From assembly GCA_035623985.1 (NCBI GenBank), contig DASPSJ010000020.1, positions 1-64,000 of the forward strand: a stretch of 64,000 bases of DNA. Direction: 5' to 3'. Positions 52,188 to 60,441 of the stretch are shown here, one piece after another. The DNA is from DAHUYF01 sp035623985. Lineage in GTDB: Bacteria; Pseudomonadota; Alphaproteobacteria; ATCC43930; CGMCC-115725. The notes beneath the pieces were generated by a model. That model was not told the DNA's origin. It ran no database searches and saw nothing but the letters and a program-made list of their open reading frames with translations. Within the stretch, counting starts at the first letter, position 1. Each line of letters begins with the position of its first letter. The translations under genes were made by a program, and so were the position numbers.

Positions 52188-53432
52188 TTACCCCCTGGCT
52201 TGTTTCATCGTCGCTTCGGGATTGACGGGTAGGCGCGCAAGATCGTCGCTGAGGAGGCGGGCGATCTCATTCGCCTTCCACGTTCGGTATTCTGGCATGC
52301 GGATTGAACGAGGGATTATCCAGCGCTCAACAGCGAGCGCTGCGACTTCCTCTGCTGTCAAAAGTGTCTTGAGGTTGGCCCGTCCTTCGCCAGATTTGAG
52401 GATATCGAAGGCGTTCGCAGCGAGGAGAGAGATGAAGACCTCTCGCTGTACGCCGTGGTGCAATAGGTCGGCTCTGATTCCAAGCGCAGATAGCGCGGCG
52501 CGCGTGGTTCTAAGCCGCCAATTCGGTCCTTGGCCGAAGCGATGCTGGTCCGCGTATTTGTGCCCGACGCGGCGCAAGTAATCGCGAAGCTCCAGAAACA
52601 GGTTGTCGGGGATATGGAAGTGTCCCCATCCACCCGTATAGCCAATGGATTTGAAATACTCGACTCCGTCGAGTTTGAGCCGATTGTAGATCGATGACCG
52701 CCCCATTGAAGATGAAGTCGTGACGACGAGCAACCGGGCTTTCTTCTCCTCTTCGGAGATGATCCCCATGGTGCCGCCATAGGCTTTCCTGAAATCATTG
52801 TAGACATCACGGCTGCGGACAAGGCAAGCGACCATTTTCCCGCCAAGGAGCGCGTTGTAGGGTGGAATCGTGCCAAGGACGTAGGCGTCCATGATGTTGA
52901 CAAGGCGGCTGGTGCGCTCTTCCAAATCCCATCCGATAAGCTTGTCGCGGACAGACAGATTGAAAACGGGATCGCCTATGGCAAATAGGCCAATAAGCTT
53001 GCCGTTATGATCGTCCCAAACAAGATATCTCAGGCGTCGTCCGAAGCCGTTGGACACCGGAACGCTCCAGGTCAAAGACGCGAGCCGAAATAGCTCCGAT
53101 TCCCAGGTGCCGCTTGATATGAGTTGGAGTCTCGGCTTGATCTTAGCGGGATCAATATCCGCTCCTGAAGCGAAGTATTTGAGGAAGTGCGGCAACCGTC
53201 CCGAAATAAACGGCTTGCTGACAGCCAAACGATCAGCTCGCTGGCTACCATGAAGCAACCTGATTTCGTCTTTACTCGTTCCCGCGGCTTTGAGTGAGCC
53301 GTCACCCCCACGCGTGAAGCCGAGCGACCTTAGACGAGTTCTAATTCGCCTTTTTAGCGTCGCTTCACGCGCAGCTATTGAGACAATGTTCTTTCGGCAG
53401 GTCTTCGTACCTTTTTTTTTCTTCGATTTCAT
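52188..53432 (-). CDS. druA: DruA (DUF4338)
   Basis: A 414-residue protein with the DUF4338 signature: RYLVWDDHNGKLIGLFAIGD (about 135-154), KLIGWDLEERTSRLVNIMDA, PPYNALLGGKMVACLVRS and VTTSSSMGRSSIYNRLKLDG. This is the marker protein of type I Druantia, which also occurs in some transposons. Its N-terminus is Lys-rich and contains a run of nine A in the coding strand (codons 4-7). GGGGGAG is 8 bases upstream of the ATG. First gene of the defence operon. Confidence 0.92.
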   Translation of the reverse strand: MKSKKKKGTKTCRKNIVSIAAREATLKRRIRTRLRSLGFTRGGDGSLKAAGTSKDEIRLLHGSQRADRLAVSKPFISGRLPHFLKYFASGADIDPAKIKPRLQLISSGTWESELFRLASLTWSVPVSNGFGRRLRYLVWDDHNGKLIGLFAIGDPVFNLSVRDKLIGWDLEERTSRLVNIMDAYVLGTIPPYNALLGGKMVACLVRSRDVYNDFRKAYGGTMGIISEEEKKARLLVVTTSSSMGRSSIYNRLKLDGVEYFKSIGYTGGWGHFHIPDNLFLELRDYLRRVGHKYADQHRFGQGPNWRLRTTRAALSALGIRADLLHHGVQREVFISLLAANAFDILKSGEGRANLKTLLTAEEVAALAVERWIIPRSIRMPEYRTWKANEIARLLSDDLARLPVNPEATMKQARG

Positions 53433-53677
53433 AGGAGGGCTCCCCCATCAGGTCTCTATACAAGCCTGGCGTTGAAATGCAAAATTCTGGCGCCAAGGCC
53501 CGGGCGTGACTCTGGCAAGGTTGGCGAAAAACGTAGACAGCCTCTCCCTCGCTTATACGATACAGAGGAGGTGTGCGCGACAACGCCGACAATTGTGCCG
53601 ATTTCCTTCGTTAGCGAAGTTTCGTGGTTCGGGAGACTGCGATAGCATAAAAACCTGTCGTAGGGGGAGAACGCTAA

Positions 53678-54451
53678 CTGGCTGACAGCGCCGATCAAAA
53701 AGAACCCGCCGCCTCCGCGGTTTCAACCGCAGAGTGGAAGGTTGTCTGCTTAATGGACGTCCTGGGATTTGAAGAGCGTTTTACCAGGGATGGCCTTGCA
53801 AGGATACGAGCGGAATATGATAGATTGATTGGTCATGTGAAAGGTCAGCGGCATAAGTACGACATAGTCTCTACGTCCAGTGGTCATCTCGCATTCGGTG
53901 TTAATATGTACGCCAATACGTATTTCAGCGATACTCTGCTTTTTTGGGGCCCCTATGCAGGCCCATTTCTGAATTCGTTTGTCTCGCTTATCTGTGACGC
54001 CGTCTGCTTCGGAATTGAGAGTGGCTTTCCACTTCGGGGAGCGATCTCGGTTGGTGATGCTATCTTGGACAATGATGCGGGCGTATTTCTCGGACTTCCA
54101 ATTATTGAGGCGGCGCGAGCAGAAGAATGCCAGGAGTGGATTGGAGTTTCAATTGGGCACACGTTTGCGGACGAAAGAGTCGCGGCGGCATTCGACCCGA
54201 CACTCCTGCTCCCATATGAAAGCCAATTCAAAAAGCACGATGAGAAATGGAAGCGTTACGTGGTCGAACTCGCGATCGATTGGCCACGTCGCTGGAGGGA
54301 AACACGAAAGAGTGATCTTCGAGCGTTGATCAAATCCATGGACGTAGACAGCCGATACTCGCAATACTACCGAAACACGTTAGGGTTCATAGAGTTTTCA
54401 GAGCTAAATCATGATTGGTTCTTGAAGATACCGAACTTGAAGCCAGGGTGA
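53678..54451 (+). CDS. Class III nucleotidyl-cyclase-like protein
   Basis: About 257 residues if translation starts at CTG 53678, which has GGGGGAG 8 bases upstream and follows an in-frame TAA directly. The first ATG (53753) would cut into the first strand of the domain (VVCLMDVLGFEERF). The fold pattern matches class III cyclases: metal-site Asp at D27 (CLMDVLGF) and D85 (YFSDTLLFW), then LRGAISVGDAILDND and FLGLPIIEAARAEECQEWIG. Related proteins occur in defence contexts as uridylate or cytidylate cyclases (Pycsar). No effector gene follows; next is an ABC transporter on the other strand. Nucleotide specificity cannot be read from sequence. Confidence 0.7.
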   Translation: MADSADQKEPAASAVSTAEWKVVCLMDVLGFEERFTRDGLARIRAEYDRLIGHVKGQRHKYDIVSTSSGHLAFGVNMYANTYFSDTLLFWGPYAGPFLNSFVSLICDAVCFGIESGFPLRGAISVGDAILDNDAGVFLGLPIIEAARAEECQEWIGVSIGHTFADERVAAAFDPTLLLPYESQFKKHDEKWKRYVVELAIDWPRRWRETRKSDLRALIKSMDVDSRYSQYYRNTLGFIEFSELNHDWFLKIPNLKPG

Positions 54452-54576
54452 GGCGCGTTTTTACGGCTACATTGAGCTACTAATATCTCGTGCGGCACCG
54501 GCGAGAAAGTGGAGATGTGGGAGGACGCGGGTAGAGTTTCGACGTCGTCCGTGAAGGACGCCGCTGACCGGCGGTC

Positions 54577-55710
54577 TCAGTCGAGCGACTTCCGGAAACG
54601 CAGCACGCTGATCGCCAGCAGGACGACGCCGAGCACGGCCATGCCGAGCAGATCCGGCCACAACGCGTCGAGGCCCACGCCCTTCAAGAACGTCGCGCGG
54701 ATCACCACCAGGTAATAGCGCAGCGGATCGAGATAGGTGAGCCATTGCATGGCCTGCGGCATGCTGGCGATGGGAAAGCTGAAGCCGGACAGGATGAACG
54801 CCGGATTGAGGACGAAGAAGCTCGCGGCGAAGGCCTGCTGCTCGGTCTTGGCGAGCGTCGAGATCAAGAGGCCCAACCCCAGCGTGCTGAGCAGGAAGAG
54901 GCAGGTTCCCAGCAGCAGGATCAGGGGATTGCCGACGAAGGGGATTTGGAACCAGAGGGTCCCGAAGAGGGCCACCAGCGCCACTTGCGCCAGGCCGATG
55001 AGGAAGAACGGCGCGGTCTTGCCCAGGATGTATTCGACGGGCCGGATCGGCGTCACCATGATCTGCTCGAGCGTGCCGATCTCGCGCTCGCGCACGATGG
55101 CCGAGGCGGTGAGGCTGACGACCACCACCAGGGTCAGCGAGCCGACCACGCCCGGCACGAAGAACCACCGCCCGTTGAGGTCGGGATTGTACCAGGGCCT
55201 GGGCTCGATGGTGACCTGTACCATCTTTCCGCCGGCGCCGCCGATGCCGCGCCGGATCAGATCGAAGGTATAGTCCTGGGAATATTGGGCGACGACCTGG
55301 TTGAGGTAGCCCAGCGCGATGAGCGCCGTGTTGGAATTGGTGCCGTCGACGATCACCTGGAGCGGCGCGCTCTGGCCCTTGCGCAGGAGCTGGGCGAAGC
55401 CGGCATGCACGACGATCGCCAGCGCCGCATCGCTGCGGTCGATGGCGGTCTCCACCTCGGCGTCGGTCGCGGCAACGCGCACGATGCGGAACCGGTCGCT
55501 GAAAGCGAAGCGCGAGATCAGCTCGCGGCTCTCCAGCGTGTGGTCGCGGTCGAGCACGACCGTCGGGACGTGATAGACCTCGAAGGTCGCGGCATAGCCG
55601 AAGACCAGCATCTGGATCAGCGGCGGAGCGATGAGGCGGAAGCGGGCCCATTTGTCGCGCTTGAGCTCGAGGAACTCCTTGATGAGCATCTGCAGGATGC
55701 GCTCGAACAT
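54577..55710 (-). CDS. ABC-2-type permease (YbhR/YbhS-like)
   Basis: A 377-residue ABC-2 permease: an N-terminal membrane helix (LIAPPLIQMLVFGYAATFEV), a large periplasmic domain (about 45-170) and five C-terminal helices (about 175-375), with the conserved EREIGTLEQIMVTPIRPVEY loop. It is one of two such permeases in the operon, like E. coli YbhS and YbhR. The genes read 58744-59856, 57806, 56850, 55717 and then this one. It likely exports a drug-like or lipid substrate with the HlyD adaptor. Confidence 0.92.
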   Translation of the reverse strand: MFERILQMLIKEFLELKRDKWARFRLIAPPLIQMLVFGYAATFEVYHVPTVVLDRDHTLESRELISRFAFSDRFRIVRVAATDAEVETAIDRSDAALAIVVHAGFAQLLRKGQSAPLQVIVDGTNSNTALIALGYLNQVVAQYSQDYTFDLIRRGIGGAGGKMVQVTIEPRPWYNPDLNGRWFFVPGVVGSLTLVVVVSLTASAIVREREIGTLEQIMVTPIRPVEYILGKTAPFFLIGLAQVALVALFGTLWFQIPFVGNPLILLLGTCLFLLSTLGLGLLISTLAKTEQQAFAASFFVLNPAFILSGFSFPIASMPQAMQWLTYLDPLRYYLVVIRATFLKGVGLDALWPDLLGMAVLGVVLLAISVLRFRKSLD

Positions 55711-55716
55711 GGGCGA

Positions 55717-56853
55717 TCAATCCAGCCGCTTGCGGAAGGCGCGCGCGGCGAGGAAGGCGACGACACCGGCGTAGACGATCATGGCGAGGATCGGCGCCGT
55801 GAGGTCGAGAATTCCGGATCCCTTGAGGAAGACGGCCTTGAGGATGGTGACGTAGTAGCGGGCGAAGACGACGAAGGTAACCGCCTGCACCGCCGGCGGC
55901 ATCTGGTCGATGGGGAAGGCGAAGCCCGAGAGCAGCGTCGTGGGCAGCAGCGTCACCAGCAGCCCGATCTGGGCGGCGCCGACCTGGCGACGGATCGCCG
56001 TCGAGATGAGATAGCCGATGCCGAGCACGACGATCAGGAACAGCGAGGTGGTGAAGAAGAGAGTCGCGAGCGTGCCGCGGAACGGCACGTCGAACCAGAA
56101 GACGGCGAAGGCCAGGCAGAAGACCGCATCGAGCAGGCCGATGGCGAAGTAGGGCAACAGCTTGCCCAGCATCAATTCCATCGGCGTCACCGGCGTGGAT
56201 ACGAGAAGCTCCATCGTGCCCCGCTCCCACTCGCGCGAGATGGTGAGCGAGGTGAGCTGGGCGCCCACCAGCGCCATGACCAGGGCGACCACGCCGGGAA
56301 TGATGAAATTCCGGCTTTCGAGATCCTCGTTGAACCAGACGCGCGACTGCGCGGCGATCGGTTGGAGCGCGGCGACCGTGCTTCCCGCAAGCGCGCTCGC
56401 TTCGATGAGAACGGTGCTCGAGAACCCCGTGACCACCGCCTGGGCATAGCCGATCGCGATGTTCGCGGTGTTGTCGTCCGTCGCGTCGACGAGGGCCTGG
56501 ACGGCGCTCGTTCCCGTATCGCTGAGGCGCTCGCTGAAGTCGGTGGGAACGACCACGGCAAGCCGGCAGAGGCCGCGGTCCAGCGCCCGGCCGACGTCGC
56601 GGTAGTTGTCGAAGCCGGCGACAATGGAAAAATATTCCGAGGCCTGGAAGCGCTTGAGCAGCGCCTGGCTGTTCTGGCTCGCTTCGCGGTCGAAGACGCA
56701 GACCGGCAGGTGCTTCACGTCGAGGCTGACGCCGTAGCCGAGCAGGATCATCTGCATGAACGGCATCAGCAGCGCGATCATCAGGCTGATGGGGTCGCGC
56801 CAGATCTGGAGCACCTCCTTGACGGCGATGGCCTGGAGGCGGCGGAGCCTCAT
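55717..56853 (-). CDS. ABC-2-type permease (YbhS/YbhR-like)
   Basis: A 378-residue paralogue of the previous permease with the same layout: first helix PISLMIALLMPFMQMILLGY, a periplasmic domain, and the ISREWERGTMELLVSTPVTP loop before the C-terminal helices. Its start overlaps the ATPase gene stop by 4 bases (56850-56853). The two permeases probably form a heterodimeric membrane channel driven by the two ATPases. Confidence 0.92.
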   Translation of the reverse strand: MRLRRLQAIAVKEVLQIWRDPISLMIALLMPFMQMILLGYGVSLDVKHLPVCVFDREASQNSQALLKRFQASEYFSIVAGFDNYRDVGRALDRGLCRLAVVVPTDFSERLSDTGTSAVQALVDATDDNTANIAIGYAQAVVTGFSSTVLIEASALAGSTVAALQPIAAQSRVWFNEDLESRNFIIPGVVALVMALVGAQLTSLTISREWERGTMELLVSTPVTPMELMLGKLLPYFAIGLLDAVFCLAFAVFWFDVPFRGTLATLFFTTSLFLIVVLGIGYLISTAIRRQVGAAQIGLLVTLLPTTLLSGFAFPIDQMPPAVQAVTFVVFARYYVTILKAVFLKGSGILDLTAPILAMIVYAGVVAFLAARAFRKRLD

Positions 56854-57809
56854 GGCTGCGGCCCCTCCGCCCTGGCCTCCGCGCCGATCATTTGGACGAA
56901 GATGTCCTCGATGGTGGGTTTGATCTGCTCGATGCGCGTGACCGCGACGCCGCGCCCGGCGAGATAATCGGGCAAGGCGGCGAGCGCGGCCCCCGCGCTC
57001 TCCACCAGAATGTGGATCGAATTGCCGAAGGCCGCCACGTCTTGGACGCCGGGCGCTTCATGGAGCGCCGCCATCGCCGCGCCCATCCCCTCGCATTCCA
57101 CCGCCAGGAGATCGCCGCCAAGCGTGTGCCGCTTGAGCGCGCCCGGGCTCGCCATCTCGATCAGCCGGCCGCGATCGATCAGCGCGACGCGGTTGCAATA
57201 TTCGGCCTCGTCCATGTAATGCGTCGAGACCAGCACCGTGACCCCGTCGGCCGAAAGGTCATGGATGAGGTCCCAGAAGCGCCGGCGCGACTCGGGATCG
57301 ACGCCCGAGGTCGGCTCGTCGAGGAACAGGATCGGCGGTCGGTGCAGGATGGCGCAGCCAAGCGCCAGGCGCTGTTTCCATCCGCCGGCGAGCGTCGAAA
57401 CCAGCATGTTTTCGCGCTGCGTCAGCCCGGCCATCGCGACGGCGAAGCCGATGCGTTCGGGCAGTACTGCGCGGGGCACCCGGTAGATGCCGCCGAAGAA
57501 GCGGAGGTTCTCGGCGACGGTGAGATCGGTGTAGAGCGAGAACTTCTGCGACATGTAGCCGATGTTCTCGCGCACCCGCTCGGGCTCGAGCGCGACATCG
57601 AAGCCGGCGACGCGCGCGCGGCCCTCGCTGGGGCGCAACAGGCCGCACAGCATGCGGATGATCGTCGACTTGCCGGCGCCGTTGGGGCCGAGGAATCCGA
57701 CGATCTCGCCGCGGGCGATGCGAAAGCTGACATCGTCGACCGCCGCGAAGCTGCCGAAACGCTTGACGAGCCTCTCGGCGACGACCGGGGTCTCGATTGT
57801 CCCGGTCAT
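56850..57809 (-). CDS. ABC transporter ATP-binding protein
   Basis: A 319-residue ATPase with Walker A GPNGAGKSTIIRM, signature-like LAGGWKQRLALGCA, Walker B ILFLDEPTSGVD and H-loop LVSTHYMDEAE, plus a C-terminal extension (about 225-319) as in YbhF-type subunits. ATG 57809 overlaps the stop of the next ATPase gene by 4 bases; the longer upstream frame is a shadow of that gene. The signature has Gly-Gly-Trp in place of Ser-Gly-Gly. It works with the second ATPase. Confidence 0.93.
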   Translation of the reverse strand: MTGTIETPVVAERLVKRFGSFAAVDDVSFRIARGEIVGFLGPNGAGKSTIIRMLCGLLRPSEGRARVAGFDVALEPERVRENIGYMSQKFSLYTDLTVAENLRFFGGIYRVPRAVLPERIGFAVAMAGLTQRENMLVSTLAGGWKQRLALGCAILHRPPILFLDEPTSGVDPESRRRFWDLIHDLSADGVTVLVSTHYMDEAEYCNRVALIDRGRLIEMASPGALKRHTLGGDLLAVECEGMGAAMAALHEAPGVQDVAAFGNSIHILVESAGAALAALPDYLAGRGVAVTRIEQIKPTIEDIFVQMIGAEARAEGPQP

Positions 57810-58747
57810 GCGGCCGGCCCCTCCGTGAGGAGGCCGACGAACAGGTCCTCGACGGTGGGCTCGGCGCGCGCAATGCTCGCGAAGGAGATGCCGGCCGCCT
57901 CCAGCGCCCGGCGCAGCTCCGGCGCACGGCGCGCGTCGTCGTCGATCACGGCGCGCACGCCGTCGCCCACCAGCAGCACGCCCTTGACCCCTTCGAGGCC
58001 GGCGACCGCGTCGCGCACCGCGCGGGCTTCGGCGGAGGCGATGACGAGGAGCGCGCCGGGCATGAGCTGCTTCAGCCGCCGCGGCGTGTCGCAATATCTG
58101 AGGCGGCCGTGATGGAGGAGCGCGAGGCGCGTGCAGCGCTCGGCCTCGTCGAGATAGGCGGTGGAGATGACGATCGTCACGCCGCTCTCGCGCAGGGAAT
58201 AAAGGATGCGCCAGAAGTCCCGCCGCGACACCGGATCGACGCCGGTGGTCGGCTCGTCGAGGAGAAGGATCTTCGGCGTATGGACGAGCGCGCAGATCAG
58301 CCCGAGCTTCTGCTTCATCCCGCCGGAGAGCTGCCCGGCGAGCCGCCGCCGGAACGCGCCCATGTTCGACGCCGCGAGCAGCGGTCCCACGCGCTCGTCG
58401 CGCAGACCGCGCGGTATCTCGAAGAGATCGGCATAGAAGCGGATGTTCTCGTCGACGGTCAGGTCCTCATAGAGGCCGAAACGCTGCGGCATGTAGCTGA
58501 GATGGCGCTTGGCGCGCTCGGGATCGGCGATCACATCGATCTTGTCGACGGCGATATGGCCGCTGTCGGGCCGCATCACGCCCGCGAGCATGCGCATCAC
58601 CGTGGTCTTTCCCGCGCCGTCGGGACCAACGAGGCCGAAAATCTCGCCTTGGGCGACGGCGAAGCTCACCTCCTCGACGGCCGCGACATCCTCGAAGCGC
58701 TTGGCGAGCGCCGCGACGTCGACTTGAACCTCGGCGGGCGCGTTCAC
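57806..58747 (-). CDS. ABC transporter ATP-binding protein
   Basis: A 313-residue ATPase: Walker A GPDGAGKTTVMRM, signature LSGGMKQKLGLICA, Walker B ILLLDEPTTGVD and switch region IVISTAYLDEAE, in which the H-loop His is replaced by Ala-Tyr. In E. coli YbhF the two ATPase halves are fused, with the first half lacking an H-loop His; here they are two genes with a 4-base overlap. Cytoplasmic partner of the two permeases. Confidence 0.93.
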   Translation of the reverse strand: MNAPAEVQVDVAALAKRFEDVAAVEEVSFAVAQGEIFGLVGPDGAGKTTVMRMLAGVMRPDSGHIAVDKIDVIADPERAKRHLSYMPQRFGLYEDLTVDENIRFYADLFEIPRGLRDERVGPLLAASNMGAFRRRLAGQLSGGMKQKLGLICALVHTPKILLLDEPTTGVDPVSRRDFWRILYSLRESGVTIVISTAYLDEAERCTRLALLHHGRLRYCDTPRRLKQLMPGALLVIASAEARAVRDAVAGLEGVKGVLLVGDGVRAVIDDDARRAPELRRALEAAGISFASIARAEPTVEDLFVGLLTEGPAA

Positions 58748-59856
58748 GACGGCGGCAACTCGATCGCGGCGTCCGCCGGCATGCCGGGCACAAGCTCATG
58801 CGTGGGATTGTCGATGTCGATCTTGATGCGGTAGACCAGCGTCACGCGCTCGGCATGGGTCTCGACCGTCTTCGGGGTGAACTCGGCGCTCGACGAGATG
58901 AAGGATATCCGGCCCCGATACTTCTTGCCGGGGTAGGTGTCGGTGGTGATCGCCGCCTCCGCACCGTACCGCACGCGACTGATGTCGGTCTCGTTGATGT
59001 AGGCCCTGAGCCAGACATGGTCGAGATCGGCCAGGGTTATGACCGGCGTTCCCGGCACTTCGATCTCGCCGAGTTCCGCCTGACGGACCAGGATGACCCC
59101 GTCGAAGGGCGCGGCCAGGACGGTATAGCCGAGGACGATCCTGGCCAGCCTCACGGACTCTTCCGCATTGCGGATGCTCGCCTTGGCGAGATCGACGTTG
59201 CGCTCGGCCGCCAGCTCGAGCGCCTGATCGCGCTCGAGGGCGGCCTGCGATTGCTTGAGCGCCGTGGCCGAATGATCGCGCGTCTGGGTGGAGACGACGC
59301 GCCCCTGGCTCCACAGCGATTGATCGCGGTCATAGTCGAGCTTCCGCAAGACGAGATCGGCCTGGTCGCTGATCACCGTCTTCTGCGCCGCCGCGAGATT
59401 CTGCTCGGCGGTGGCGAGCTGGCGCCGCTGCACCTCCAGCGCCGTTTCCGCGATCGCAAGCTGCTGGCGGTAATCGGCGTCATCGACGCGCGCGATCAAC
59501 GTCCCGGTCTTGACCCATTGGCCTTCGTCGAACGGAAGATCGACGATGCGCGATTGCACCGTCTTGAAGCCGACCACGCTCTCATGCGCCTCGATGTTGC
59601 CCGAGACGACAAGCGCGGTGGGCGGCGCCGAGAGCCCGAGCCAGCCTTTCCAGGCCTGAGGCCATTCCCACGCGGCCGCGCCGAGAGCCGCGGCGGCGAC
59701 GATTGCGACGGCAACGGCCTCTCTTCGCGCCGCGCGCCGCGGGCGGGCGCGTCCCGGGCTTGTCGGCGCCGGCGGTCGGCGCCCGCTATCGGCCGAAGGC
59801 TGGGCGGGGGGCCGGGTCGAGCGCGCCTGATCTCCGGCGGGGGCTGGTCCTTCCAT
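58744..59856 (-). CDS. HlyD-family periplasmic adaptor (YbhG-like)
   Basis: A 370-residue adaptor: a Pro/Arg-rich cytoplasmic N-terminal tail of about 45 residues, a membrane helix (about 47-66), a lipoyl-like motif (VVGFKTVQSRIVDLPFDEGQ), a coiled-coil hairpin (about 120-230) and a second half-motif VLAAPFDGVILVRQ. The tail is longer than usual and its start codon is less certain; AAGAAAGAG lies upstream. An FNR-like site at 59892-59905 is close to the start. First gene of a five-gene exporter operon. Confidence 0.9.
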   Translation of the reverse strand: MEGPAPAGDQARSTRPPAQPSADSGRRPPAPTSPGRARPRRAARREAVAVAIVAAAALGAAAWEWPQAWKGWLGLSAPPTALVVSGNIEAHESVVGFKTVQSRIVDLPFDEGQWVKTGTLIARVDDADYRQQLAIAETALEVQRRQLATAEQNLAAAQKTVISDQADLVLRKLDYDRDQSLWSQGRVVSTQTRDHSATALKQSQAALERDQALELAAERNVDLAKASIRNAEESVRLARIVLGYTVLAAPFDGVILVRQAELGEIEVPGTPVITLADLDHVWLRAYINETDISRVRYGAEAAITTDTYPGKKYRGRISFISSSAEFTPKTVETHAERVTLVYRIKIDIDNPTHELVPGMPADAAIELPPS

Positions 59857-59891
59857 GCGCTCTTTCTTGGCCCAAGATGCCCCCTCCTTCC

Positions 59892-59905
59892 TTGATATGG
59901 GTCAA
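59892..59905. promoter_or_regulatory. FNR/FixK-like site before the HlyD operon
   Basis: TTGATATGGGTCAA differs from TTGAT-N4-ATCAA by one base and is itself part of a longer inverted repeat (CCTTGA/TCAAGG). Its centre is 42 bases from the chosen HlyD start, so a class II placement would make the transcript nearly leaderless unless the true start is further in. Candidate site for a CRP/FNR regulator. Confidence 0.5.
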
Positions 59906-59967
59906 GGAGGCCGCTCGCCTTCAACCGGGTCCCGCCGCTTCGCCTGCCGCGGCCGGTGCCGGTCCGC

Positions 59968-60327
59968 TCAGAACGGCATGCCGGCCTGCTGGGCGCCGGA
60001 CGCGCCGGCATTCGCCAGCCCCGCCATGATTTGGCTCAGCCGATTGGTTTCCGCCAGATACTGTCCCGATGCCTTTTCGAGGAAGCGCTGCTGGCATTCG
60101 AACGCCTCGTTGGGCGTCCGGCAGCCGGCGAGCTTGACCCAAGCGGCGGCGTCCTCTTCCAGCCGGGCCTGCGTGAACTGTGCGATCTCTTGCGAGATTT
60201 CCATCATCCCCTGCATCCACCGTTCGAAGGCGGCCCGGTTGATCGCGAAAAAGGAATCGAGAGGCTGCTCCAGCGCGGCGGCAGCCGCCGCCGGCTGGCG
60301 CTGAAGCGCGGCTTTCGCTTTTGTCAT
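59968..60327 (-). CDS. Phasin-family protein
   Basis: A 119-residue helical protein of the phasin_2 type: PLDSFFAINRAAFERWMQGM, then EISQEIAQFTQARLEEDAAA, then EAFECQQRFLEKASGQYLAE. Phasins coat polyhydroxyalkanoate granules; related small proteins also appear in stress responses. The ATG at 60327 is chosen by the homologous start MTKAKAAL; longer frames lack support. No PHA synthesis genes are nearby. The FNR-like site at 60382-60395 is upstream, with ATTAAG near 60355-60360 as a possible -10 on this strand. Confidence 0.85.
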   Translation of the reverse strand: MTKAKAALQRQPAAAAAALEQPLDSFFAINRAAFERWMQGMMEISQEIAQFTQARLEEDAAAWVKLAGCRTPNEAFECQQRFLEKASGQYLAETNRLSQIMAGLANAGASGAQQAGMPF

Positions 60328-60381
60328 CGTGCTTCTCCCAATGAACCCTACACACTTAATCAGAGAACCGGCAATGCCGCA

Positions 60382-60395
60382 TTGATCTAGCTCAA
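60382..60395. promoter_or_regulatory. FNR/FixK-like site upstream of the phasin gene
   Basis: TTGATCTAGCTCAA has one mismatch to TTGAT-N4-ATCAA. Its centre is 61 bases from the phasin ATG; at -41.5 the transcript would start near 60347, a 20-base leader. Candidate only. Confidence 0.5.
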
Positions 60396-60441
60396 TCGAT
60401 CGCCGGCCGCCGCCGCGCGCCGTTGCCTCAGCGGCGAGCGC

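Noticed and set aside
53456..53698. An 80-codon minus-strand open frame between druA and the cyclase
   Set aside because: It overlaps the divergent ribosome-binding sites, has no ribosome-binding site of its own and reads like non-coding sequence.
54467..56230. A 587-codon minus-strand frame over the ABC permeases
   Set aside because: It is a different frame of the two well-supported permease genes and is Arg/Ala/Pro-rich, as expected of a shadow in GC-rich DNA.
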